Source of the DNA: Akkermansiaceae bacterium
GTDB taxonomy: Bacteria > Verrucomicrobiota > Verrucomicrobiia > Verrucomicrobiales > Akkermansiaceae
Assembly (NCBI GenBank): GCA_905181965.1
Contig: CAJIZY010000020.1
Span: 1 to 46,293, forward strand
Reading direction: 5' to 3'
Length of the DNA: 46,293 nucleotides
Position numbers and translations under genes: made by a program. Under the pieces are notes generated by a model. That model made no database searches and was not told the origin of the DNA. It was given only the letters and a program-made list of their open reading frames with translations. Shown piece after piece: positions 27,323 to 35,426 of this stretch; the stretch's first letter is position 1, and each line of letters starts with the position of its first letter.

Positions 27323-28391
27323 TTAACTCGCGAACCAATGGCTGGTCCTTCTGCAGTAACTCACAAGCATGAGCATCAGCGGAACTTCGATTAAAACTCC
27401 GACCACGGTGGCGAGGGCTGCGCCTGAGCCAAGGCCGAAAAGCATCACAGCTGTGGCGATAGCGACCTCAAAGTGATTAGATGCCCCAATCATGGCCGAT
27501 GGCGCGGCATTTTCGTATCGAAATCCCAAGATTTTCGCCGCAAAGTAAGTGATAAAAAAAATCAGGAGAGTCTGAAGAGCTAGGGGAATCGCAATCCAGA
27601 AGATTGTTAGTGGATACATGAGAATAGTTTCACTTTTTAAACTGAACAGAATGACTAAGGTCGCTAGGAGCGCTAGAATTGATACCGGATTGAGATAAAG
27701 AAGAAATTTTTCATCAAACCAACTCTGCCCCTTGGTTTTCAGAATCCACTTCCGTGAAAAATATCCTGCAACTAGAGGTAGCGCGACATAGATAGAAATG
27801 GATAGCAAAAGCGCTTTCCAGGGGACCGGCATTTGATTCACGCCAAGAAGCCATTTGCCCAGTAATCCATAGAAACCCACCATCAATAATGAATTTAGCG
27901 CCACCATGATAAGGGTCAGCCCTTGGTTTCCCTTGGCCAAAAATCCCCAGACTAAAACCATCGCTGTGCAGGGCGCGATACCAAGAAGGATCGCTCCGGA
28001 AATGTAAGAGCGATAAAGTTCCACCTCGGTCCCATCTTTCAAAATCTCGGCCCCAGGCAAAAAGCCTTTGAATAATACGCCAAGAAAAAATGCTGCAATT
28101 CCAAACATCGTGAAGGGTTTGACAGCCCAATTTATGATCAAGGTAAGTAAAACTGGTTTGAGAGTTCCCCGCGCTACTAGGGCATTCCCAAAGTCAATCT
28201 TCACCATGATAGGATACATCATGAAGAAGAGACAAATCGCGATGGGAACGTGAAACCACCGGCGCGCCATTTACCATAATGGCCATCCCGTCGAGCGATT
28301 TCGAGAATCCCGAAAATACTTTTCCAAGAATAAGTCCAGCCGCGATACAAAGGGCTACCCAAAGTGTAAGCTTTCTCTCAAAAAGGTTCAT
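27323..28391 (-). pseudogene. acr3: ACR3-family arsenite efflux transporter, frameshift near 28250
   Basis: An inner-membrane arsenite/proton antiporter of the BASS superfamily, with about ten TM segments. The N-terminal frame (ATG 28391; 28412 is an alternative) gives [19 protein letters not shown] and [13 protein letters not shown]. The main frame continues with [43 protein letters not shown] with the essential Cys, ALNSLLM and [12 protein letters not shown]. They join perfectly if one base at about 28250 is removed, and the 1069-bp span is one over a multiple of three. No arsR or arsC gene is adjacent. If the break is real, the frame starting at 28270 lacks the first TM helix. Confidence 0.85.
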
Positions 28392-28592
28392 GGAATTGGT
28401 ATCAAGTTTCATTTTAGGAGGCCGTCACTAGTCGCGCTAGTAAACTACTGATTGCGATGATGCGATTGAAGAGAAATCTGGAGCCGAATCACCGACCCTA
28501 CGTTGACCGATAAAATGTGAAGCCCCTTAAGATTTTTTGATTTGCTTAAAAAGGGCTTGTTTCAACCCTGGTAATCAGAGGAAATTCACGTC

Positions 28593-29048
28593 GTGAGTTT
28601 GATCAAAATTCGTCCGGCGGAAGAGGCCGATTTACCATACCTCGTTAGTTTTAATATGGAGATGGCCTTGGAGACTGAGGGGAGGAAACTAAATGCGGGG
28701 ATTTTGCAAGCTGGAGTTAGGGGGGTCTTTGAGGATGCTGCTAGGGGATTTTATTTGGTAGCGGAGATAGAGGGCCAAGTTACTGGGTCATTGATGATAA
28801 CCAAGGAGTGGAGCGATTGGCGGAATGGTGATTTCTGGTGGATCCAGAGTGTCTATGTTCTGCTGGAATATCGGCGTCAGGGAGTGTTCAAAGAACTATA
28901 CGAAGAGGCACGCCGAAGGGCCAAAGAGGATGAAAGCGTTTGTGGGTGCCGGCTCTATGTTGAGACTGAAAATCAGTCCGCTCAGCAGGTTTATTTAAAG
29001 CATGGCTTTGTTGAGACTGGCTACCTTCTTTTTGAAGACGTTTTTTAG
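28593..29048 (+). CDS. GNAT-family N-acetyltransferase
   Basis: A 151-residue protein with the GCN5-related acetyltransferase fold, about the usual length. It starts at GTG 28593 with IKIRPAEEADLPYLV. The acetyl-CoA-binding motif A is WIQSVYVLLEYRRQGVFKELYEEA, containing the RRQGV version of the Q/RxxGxG/A signature. The C-terminal part (LYVETENQSAQQVYLKHGF) is the usual motif B. It would transfer an acetyl group to an amine on a small molecule or protein. Neighbours give no clue to the substrate. The 180 bp upstream contain a short palindrome (ACTAG/CTAGT at 28427-28441) between divergent genes. Confidence 0.9.
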   Translation: MSLIKIRPAEEADLPYLVSFNMEMALETEGRKLNAGILQAGVRGVFEDAARGFYLVAEIEGQVTGSLMITKEWSDWRNGDFWWIQSVYVLLEYRRQGVFKELYEEARRRAKEDESVCGCRLYVETENQSAQQVYLKHGFVETGYLLFEDVF

Positions 29049-29050
29049 AA

Positions 29051-29066
29051 ACCATTTTTGAATGGT
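29051..29066. terminator. Short hairpin after the GNAT gene (weak terminator candidate)
   Basis: ACCATT and AATGGT form a perfect six-base stem with a four-base TTTG loop, two bases after the GNAT stop and before the convergent MauE-like gene. There is no T-run on the + side, so its activity as an intrinsic terminator is doubtful. Confidence 0.35.
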
Positions 29067-29149
29067 CGCTTATGTGTTGATCCCTCCCTCCGGGTAAGTG
29101 GGTCCATCAGATCGCAATAATAGGTTTCTTCGATGGGGTGGTGGTATGT

Positions 29150-29692
29150 CTAAATCAGGAGCATCGCTAGAGCCATTACGGACATGCTGAGATTTTCGGT
29201 AAGAGTCACCGTTGATACGGGGACCTCGAGAATTTTTCCCATACAGGCGCAATTGATTTGTTTGCCTTGTCGCATGGTGTTTAAGACTCCGAGCGCGCCG
29301 AAAGAGAGGATCACGATGGTAGCAAAGTAGGTGGCTTGAGTTTGCCATCGTGATAGGTAGGCGAGACTGAGGCCGAGTTCTAAAAAGGGATAGATGAGTG
29401 CATAGGTGCGAGACCGTGCAGCGAGAAGGTCGTACTTCGCAAAACCGGTGGCAAAGGACGAAAGGTCAAAAAGTTTTACCATCGCGAAGACGAGGAGAAA
29501 TAAGCCCATGAAGTCGTGCATCCAGATATGCCAAGACCAGTTGATCTCCGTATGATGTCGTGCGGCGGCTCCTAAAGCTACGGCAAAAAGAATGACAAAC
29601 AGGGGGCCATAGGCCGATAGGCCAAGGTCCCGGTTCTCGGTTTCGGGAGGCTGACTGCTACAACACGATTTGGGTTTGGAGGTGGATGTCAT
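29150..29692 (-). CDS. MauE/DoxX-like redox-associated membrane protein
   Basis: A 180-residue inner-membrane protein. The N-terminus has a Cys pair and charged residues (KSCCSSQPPE). About four hydrophobic segments follow (YGPLFVILFAVALGAAA, DFMGLFLLVFAMVKLF, TYALIYPFLELGLSLAYL, and one at the C-terminus). A conserved loop, NCACMGKILEVPVSTVTLTENLSM, has two Cys in a CxC arrangement. This arrangement fits the MauE/DoxX-like family, some members of which support disulfide or metal handling outside the cytoplasm. No partner gene is adjacent, so its role is open. Confidence 0.7.
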   Translation of the reverse strand: MTSTSKPKSCCSSQPPETENRDLGLSAYGPLFVILFAVALGAAARHHTEINWSWHIWMHDFMGLFLLVFAMVKLFDLSSFATGFAKYDLLAARSRTYALIYPFLELGLSLAYLSRWQTQATYFATIVILSFGALGVLNTMRQGKQINCACMGKILEVPVSTVTLTENLSMSVMALAMLLI

Positions 29693-29762
29693 GGTTTTGG
29701 CGAAATGATGAAGAGAAAAGTGGGAAGTTGCAAATCCGAGATTTGACCACTACCCGTAGCGC

Positions 29763-31046
29763 GTGTCTTCCTTACTTCGTGCCACGGGCCCATTCACCCA
29801 ACCTAATGTTCGCTGGTATGCGTGGTTTACGACCCTCTTTAACGCTCGGTTTTACTATCCGATTCTTGCAATTTTGTTTCTCGATCTTGGGCTCACGCTG
29901 TCCCAGTTCGTGACCTTAAATGCGATTTGGGCCGTAACAATTTTTCTGGCAGAAGTGCCATCTGGAGCCTTGGCGGATTTGATCGGGCGGCGCAAGCTCT
30001 TGATCACGGCAGCAGGTTTGATGGTCCTCGAGATGTTGGTGCTGCTGGTGGCACCTAAAGACGCGGGGCTTTGGCTATTTGGATTTTGTGTCGTGAATCG
30101 TGTTTTGAGCGGATTAGCGGAGGCTGCCGCGAGTGGGGCGGATGAGGCCCTGGCATTTGATAGTTTAGAAAAGGAGGAAGATTGGGATGAAGTTCTAGAG
30201 ACCACCTTCAAGCTTAGGTCGAGCGCAATGGTGGTGGCGATGGTTGTGGGTGCCTTGGTTTATGATGCAGGAGCAATTGGGCTCAATATGGAGTTTGCTC
30301 ATCGTCTGCCGATCGTCTTCTGTTTTTTTCAGGCGATCGCGGCTTTTTTGATTTCGCTGAGGTTCCAGGAATTTAATGGGGGAGTCAAAGCTGCCGGCTT
30401 TATGGCAATTTTCAAGCAGACTTGGAGGGCTGCGAAGTGGGTCATTACGACCAAGGTGGCAATTTTAATGGTGGTGGGCGGACTTTTAATTGATGGGGTC
30501 GTTCGAAATTTTGCCACCATCAATAGTGAATATTATCGGGTGATTGAGATTCCAACCTACACCTTTGGATTTATTGCAGCTGGATCGGCGATACTTGGGG
30601 TTTATTTACCGCGCCTTTCGCGTTATTTGGTGGGCGCTTACACTCCGCTTACTAATTTTGTGCTGATCGCAGGATGGTCCTTTCTCTGTCTTTACGCACT
30701 CGGCCAAACTTGGGCTTACTGGGGAGTGTTGCCGGGAATTGGAGTGATGGCAGGAATGTCGCATCTGGGATTTTTAATGAGCCGATACTTGAATGGTCTC
30801 GCCGATTCGCATCAACGTGCGACAGTGCTAAGCGTGAAGGGACTACTTTTTAATATTGGTTATGGCACTGCGAGTTTGGTTTTTGCTGGAACAGTTTCCT
30901 TACAGAAAAAAGAGTTTGAGAAGACGGATGACGAGGCTCTGAAGTGGACCCTCGAATTGCAACCGTGGGTATTTCTAGCAGCTTTTTTGATTTTCCTCGT
31001 AGTGGCGAAAATTCTTCGCTTCCCCAGAGAGATCCGGAAGGAATAG
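29763..31046 (+). CDS. Major facilitator superfamily transporter
   Basis: A 427-residue polytopic membrane protein with about twelve hydrophobic segments, the usual MFS length. It starts at GTG 29763. The loop 2-3 signature is present as GALADLIGRRKLLITAAG, and the N-terminal segment FYYPILAILFLDLGLTLSQF precedes it. The GLAEAAASGADEALAFDSLE stretch after TM4 is typical of a group of uncharacterised MFS proteins in many bacteria. The substrate cannot be predicted. It starts 70 bp from the divergent MauE-like gene and ends convergent to the thioredoxin-like gene. Confidence 0.88.
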   Translation: MSSLLRATGPFTQPNVRWYAWFTTLFNARFYYPILAILFLDLGLTLSQFVTLNAIWAVTIFLAEVPSGALADLIGRRKLLITAAGLMVLEMLVLLVAPKDAGLWLFGFCVVNRVLSGLAEAAASGADEALAFDSLEKEEDWDEVLETTFKLRSSAMVVAMVVGALVYDAGAIGLNMEFAHRLPIVFCFFQAIAAFLISLRFQEFNGGVKAAGFMAIFKQTWRAAKWVITTKVAILMVVGGLLIDGVVRNFATINSEYYRVIEIPTYTFGFIAAGSAILGVYLPRLSRYLVGAYTPLTNFVLIAGWSFLCLYALGQTWAYWGVLPGIGVMAGMSHLGFLMSRYLNGLADSHQRATVLSVKGLLFNIGYGTASLVFAGTVSLQKKEFEKTDDEALKWTLELQPWVFLAAFLIFLVVAKILRFPREIRKE

Positions 31047-31108
31047 CGACAAAGAAAAGCAGCTAAAACAGATCGTTCCAGCTGCTGAGGTAATCAAAAA
31101 TTATTGTT

Positions 31109-32260
31109 TTAACGTCTGCGTCCTGCGCGATGATCAATCTTTCCGTCGCCATCACGGTCTTCCCCGAACTCCATGGGCATGGTCCACTTGATCCCTTTAC
31201 GGCGCCCCTCCTGAACATGGTTCTGGTAGTTCTTTTTCTCAGTGGTTTTTACGAAAGTCTCATTTGCTTTGAGCAGCGCCGTTTTGAGTTTCTCGGCCTT
31301 CGTTTCAAGGGGCAGAGACTTTACGATCTTACCCTTTTGGCCATAAGTGTCAGGGACAATGATTTTGATTCCTGATTTGGATTTGCTTCCGGTAAGAATT
31401 CCGGTCCAAGTCTTTGGGTCAGTTTCAAAGTCGTAGTGGAATCTCCCGATAATTTCGGGGTCGTTACTGACTGCAGAAATGGATTTTCGGGCTTCTTTAA
31501 TTTCTTTCTCGGTCCCGCTGATGAGAATGATGACGCGTTGGTCGGCGGAGGCGACATTGAGCCCGAGGCGGAAGTTTGGGAAATCGGGAACTGCTGCGGC
31601 TTCGCTTTTTCCTTTGGCTCTGTAGTTATCAGCGATTTCTCCAAAGGCTGACACTAGATCGCCTCCGAGGACTTGATTGGGGCCACGGCTGCTTCTCGAA
31701 AGCCTTTTTTCACCATCGGGCGAGAGGAGGCAAAAGGCGGTGTTTTCGAAACTACCATTGAGGTAGCCGCGAACGATCTTCTGAGCTTCTTCGCTTTCAT
31801 AGGAGTCGATGCGGATGCATACGAAATCTCGGGTTGCTTCGATGACTTTTGGATTGCTGAACTCACGGTTCTGCGTGTTGGTGTAACCAGGTCAGAAGAC
31901 ACCTGAAATACCGCCGCATTGTGAAGCTACGGCCATAAAAAGAATCGGTTTATTGGTGCGTTTCGCTTCGGCCAATCCGTCTTTGAGAATGGGATACCAC
32001 GCGATGCCGGCTGAACCTAGTTCGGCCTCTGATTCAGCAAGGTTTTCGGGCCGCGGGCCGCCGCCTCGTTGCCCGCCGGGCCGTTGACCTCGTCCCGGGG
32101 GACGATTGCCCCGTGGAGGTTTGCCACCTCTAGGTTGGCGTTCACCGCGGGGTGTGTCCACTCCGCCGCCTCGCTGCCCCGGGGGTTGTGAGCGTTGTCC
32201 GTAAAGGGAATTGCTTACGACTATGAGCGACGAAAGAAAGAGGATGAGGAATTTCTTCAT
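31109..32260 (-). CDS. Secreted thioredoxin-like protein interrupted by an in-frame TGA
   Basis: A single frame runs from ATG 32260 to the stop at 31109, broken only by TGA at 31892-31894. Order: a signal peptide (FLILFLSSLIVVSNSLYG), an Arg/Gly/Pro-rich low-complexity stretch of about 50 residues, then a thioredoxin-fold beginning (NKPILFMAVASQCGGISGVF). The TGA follows, then PGYTNTQNREFSNPKVIE, DFVCIRIDSYESEEAQK and FENTAFCLLSPDGEKRL, and a C-terminal half of about 180 residues. Both sides read as one protein. The TGA is either a nonsense change (for example from CGA), a sequence error, or a recoded residue such as selenocysteine. No strong SECIS hairpin is visible just after it. Confidence 0.65.
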
Positions 32261-32279
32261 AACGTGGGTTAACCTACGG

Positions 32280-32301
32280 ATTTAAGATGAATTTAAGATG
32301 A
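32280..32301. promoter_or_regulatory. Tandem 11-bp repeat, possible response-regulator site
   Basis: ATTTAAGATGA occurs twice head to tail with no spacer in the 221-bp region between two divergent genes. It begins 20 bp upstream of the thioredoxin-like start codon. Eleven-base direct repeats place both half sites on the same DNA face, as in Pho-box or OmpR-type sites. The complement (TTCATCTTAAA twice) is only loosely like a Pho box. The rest of the region (32261-32481) shows nothing else I can support. Confidence 0.35.
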
Positions 32302-32481
32302 AATGGGAGGGTCTTTTAAAAAATGTGCTTTCAAGACAGTGGAGAATTGATCGGGCTCAACTGTTTCCCGGTTTGATTGGTCTCGTTAAATAAGTTGACG
32401 GAGCGCTAAAAAAGGATCTCTGCGAGAGCCGTTTGTTTGATTTTCAAAGTATGGTATTTTCGCTAAACCCCGTTCCCTTCC

Positions 32482-34179
32482 GTGAATTACAGCTATTTAA
32501 TTTTTATATTCTCAATCCTCTTGTCATTTCATGCGAATGCTGGAGATGGCCCTTCTCGGGCCGAAAATTTTGCACTCATTGATCATGAGGGGAAGTCCCA
32601 CGAATTGGACTACTATCTTAAGATGAAGGGCGTGAAAGGATTGGTAGTTTTTGTGCAGGGCAATGGATGCCCCTTAGTTCAAAAGCGTATTCCAGAATTG
32701 AATCGCATGAGTGCGATCTACCAAGATAAAGGCATCCTCTTTTGTATGCTTAATGCAAATCTTCAGGATAGTCGGGCTGATATTTCGAAGGAAGTTGAGG
32801 AGTTTAAAATCAGGATGCCAGTGCTTAAGGATGAGGCACAGATTGTCGCTCGCTCGCTTGGCGTGGAGCGAACCGCAGAGGTGTATTTGATCAGCTCGAC
32901 AGGTCGAAAAATTGTCTATCGGGGAGCATTCGATGATCGCTTAAGTTATCAAGCTGCAAAGCCGATAGCGACAAAGCACTACCTTCGCGATGCTCTTGAT
33001 AATCTTCTTGGGGGACATGAAGTTAAACCGGCGGAGACTGAGGCTCCCGGTTGTAAGATTACTTTCCCCAAGTATCCGAAAGGGCTGACCTACACGAGGG
33101 ATATCGCTCCAATTCTCGCCCAAAAGTGTACTTCGTGTCACACCAAAGGGGGCCTTGGTCCTTTTGCCATGAGTAGCTACCGAAAGGTGGCGGGTTGGTC
33201 TGACATGATCTCGGAAGTCATCATGACCCGGCAAATGCCCCCATGGCAGGCAGATCCTGAGGTTGGGGAATTTGCAAATGATTGCAGCCTTACCGCCGAA
33301 GAAGCGAACAAGGTTGTTAGCTGGGTGGCTGATGGGAGTCCGAAAGGTGATGGCCCGGACCCTTTGGAGGGTTTGGAAAAACAGGTGCCTGAATGGTTCC
33401 TTGGAAAGCCTGATAAGATCATCACATTACCGGCGCAGAAGGTGATGGCCGAGGGCGTTTTTGACTATCGCTATGTTACGATGGACAATCCTTTCGATCG
33501 GGATGTTTGGCTAAAGGCAACCGAAATCCGTCCCGGGAATACGAGAGTTCTGCATCATGTCATAGTCACTTCCCATCCAGCTGGAACACGGAGGAGCTCA
33601 CAGTGGGTGACCGGCTATGCGCCGGGGACCCAGGGGCAACGTTATCCAGAGGGCAGTTCGGTTTTCTTGAAGAAGGGCCATCAATTACGGTTCCAGCTTC
33701 ACTATACGGCTTCTGGAAAGTCTGAAGTAGACGAGACAGAGCTTGGTCTTCATATTTCTCATGAACCAACTACTAAGATTTTTAGAACCGCGGTGATTGC
33801 TCAAAGGCGCTTCCAAATTCCGTCTGGCGATCAAGAATATAAGCAGCAGAAAACCTTACCCATCCGCAGGAATGTCACGCTCTATGCAATCAACCCTCAC
33901 ATGCATTTCCGGGGCAAGTTCATGGAATTCGAAGCGGAATTCCCGGATGGAAGGCGTGAGATGTTGCTTTCGGTTCCAAACTATAACTTCAACTGGCAGC
34001 GGACCTACGTTTTAAAAGAGCCGCGCAAACTGCCTGCGGGGACTCAAGTACATGTCCGGAATGCTTGGGATAATTCTCCCTATAATCCTCACAACCCGGA
34101 TCCAACCAAATCGATAGGGTGGGGTGAGCAAAGCTTTGAAGAGATGTTTTTTGCAACCCTCGGTTACATCATCGATTAA
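32482..34179 (+). CDS. Secreted redoxin-cytochrome c-copper monooxygenase-like protein
   Basis: A 565-residue protein starting at GTG 32482, with a signal peptide ending near FHANA. About residues 25-185 are a redoxin/AhpC-TSA domain (VVFVQGNGCPLVQKRIP, Cys63). Residues 205-295 hold a haem-c site CTSCH (216-220) in a small cytochrome-like domain (TRDIAPILAQKC, MPPWQADP). Residues 315-560 resemble the two copper domains of PHM/DBM monooxygenases. Candidate CuH ligands are HH at 358-359 and His407. Candidate CuM ligands are HMH at 473-475 and Met555 in EEMFF. All six expected copper ligands are present. It could pass electrons from haem to copper, but the substrate is unknown. Confidence 0.85.
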   Translation: MNYSYLIFIFSILLSFHANAGDGPSRAENFALIDHEGKSHELDYYLKMKGVKGLVVFVQGNGCPLVQKRIPELNRMSAIYQDKGILFCMLNANLQDSRADISKEVEEFKIRMPVLKDEAQIVARSLGVERTAEVYLISSTGRKIVYRGAFDDRLSYQAAKPIATKHYLRDALDNLLGGHEVKPAETEAPGCKITFPKYPKGLTYTRDIAPILAQKCTSCHTKGGLGPFAMSSYRKVAGWSDMISEVIMTRQMPPWQADPEVGEFANDCSLTAEEANKVVSWVADGSPKGDGPDPLEGLEKQVPEWFLGKPDKIITLPAQKVMAEGVFDYRYVTMDNPFDRDVWLKATEIRPGNTRVLHHVIVTSHPAGTRRSSQWVTGYAPGTQGQRYPEGSSVFLKKGHQLRFQLHYTASGKSEVDETELGLHISHEPTTKIFRTAVIAQRRFQIPSGDQEYKQQKTLPIRRNVTLYAINPHMHFRGKFMEFEAEFPDGRREMLLSVPNYNFNWQRTYVLKEPRKLPAGTQVHVRNAWDNSPYNPHNPDPTKSIGWGEQSFEEMFFATLGYIID

Positions 34180-34331
34180 CGAGGTTTTCTTCTTGGCGGT
34201 TTGATTTGGTGGGGTAAATCGGAAGGTTCTTTGCTAGAAGCTTGTGAAGTATTGCGCTGTGCTTGTAGTTGTCGGCTGAGCGGCTAATGTCTCGCTCGCT
34301 GACAAGGAGTCGGGCATAATTTTTCAAGCGA

Positions 34332-35387
34332 ATGTTAGGAATTCAGGAAATCCAGGAATTGGTTGCTGAGCATGGATCAGCGGTGAATGACGGGCGGTCA
34401 ATTCAGCAGTTGATTGACGATGGTGAGATCTCTCGACTTAAGGGGAGCACCGTTTTGAATGGGAAGGTTTCTGATTCCGTTTTTGGAGGACCTCTGATTC
34501 ATCGTGATGGCAGGCCCATCCGTTTGATGTTTCGAAACAATCGAATTTCTACTCATGATGTAAACCGCGGAGCTATTCCGTTTAAAGATCAGGTGCTCGC
34601 AGTGAATCACGACCAAATGCTACGTTTGGTGAAGGATGTCATGGGAAGTTCGCAGTTTGAAGTGCGAGACCTAGCACCTAGTTCGACCGTTATTCCGGCT
34701 GAAAATTTGACTCTTGTGATGTTGGAAAACGTGGTTCGATTTTACATGGCGGAAAGTTCGACATCGACTTCACTTTATCAACACTGGCTTATCGCGAAAG
34801 AGGCTGAAACTAAGATCATGCAGTACGCGGGGCATGATTTAGAAGTTGGAAGACTTGAGCCAAATGGTCGACTTCCGTATTTGATGGATACACCAAGTAC
34901 GAAGGATAAAATAGATCGGACCGTGGATGCGGAGTATCTCGTTAATGAAGGTGTTTGCACGGCACCACAGTATGCTGCGATTCGTAATTCCTCGTTAATG
35001 GCCTTTGGGATTGTTTCGCAATATTTGGCTGAGCGGGGAATGGTTTTAGTGGATACAAAAACCGAGCATGGAATCAATTCGGAAGGAGCAATCGTGGCGG
35101 CCGATGAGCTTTACACCATGGATTCGTCCCGCTTTTGGAGATTAGATGATCAGGGTGAGGTGGTGACTCGAGATCGTAAACCGGTATCGTTTTCCAAGGA
35201 GTTTGCCCGAGGAATGGTTAAGGATCAGAACGATCAACAGTTTTCAGAAGAACAGGCAAATGAGATTGCGGTTCGTTATATTGAAGGTCTTCAACATATT
35301 ACGGGGGAATCTTTTGCCCCGGATTTACGTCCGCGTGATCAGCGCATTATTGAGTCGGTGAATTTAATTCTAGATTCGTTGATCTGA
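34332..35387 (+). CDS. purC: Phosphoribosylaminoimidazole-succinocarboxamide synthase
   Basis: A 351-residue cytoplasmic enzyme that joins CAIR with aspartate, using ATP, in purine synthesis. It is of the longer SAICAR synthetase type. Diagnostic stretches are RLKGSTVLNGKVSDSVFG at the ATP side, RISTHDVNRGAIPFK, and GMVLVDTKTEHGINSEGAIV with the DELYTMDSSRFW motif (family: DEvxTPDSSRfW). FSKEFARGMVKDQ and a C-terminal helix complete it. The start ATG 34332 is preceded by a 152-bp gap without another gene. It stands alone among envelope genes, so a separate promoter is likely. Confidence 0.93.
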   Translation: MLGIQEIQELVAEHGSAVNDGRSIQQLIDDGEISRLKGSTVLNGKVSDSVFGGPLIHRDGRPIRLMFRNNRISTHDVNRGAIPFKDQVLAVNHDQMLRLVKDVMGSSQFEVRDLAPSSTVIPAENLTLVMLENVVRFYMAESSTSTSLYQHWLIAKEAETKIMQYAGHDLEVGRLEPNGRLPYLMDTPSTKDKIDRTVDAEYLVNEGVCTAPQYAAIRNSSLMAFGIVSQYLAERGMVLVDTKTEHGINSEGAIVAADELYTMDSSRFWRLDDQGEVVTRDRKPVSFSKEFARGMVKDQNDQQFSEEQANEIAVRYIEGLQHITGESFAPDLRPRDQRIIESVNLILDSLI

Positions 35388-35426
35388 CTGGGCTGAAGGT
35401 CCGCAAGTTAGAGTGATTGGTTAGCT

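Noticed and set aside
28427..28441. Palindrome ACTAG/CTAGT as an arsenic-regulator operator
   Set aside because: It is too short, no regulator gene is adjacent, and such palindromes arise by chance.
31654..31902. Minus-strand open frame overlapping the thioredoxin-like gene
   Set aside because: It is a shadow in another frame. The frame shared by 31109 and 32260 gives the conserved sequence across this stretch, interrupted only by the TGA.
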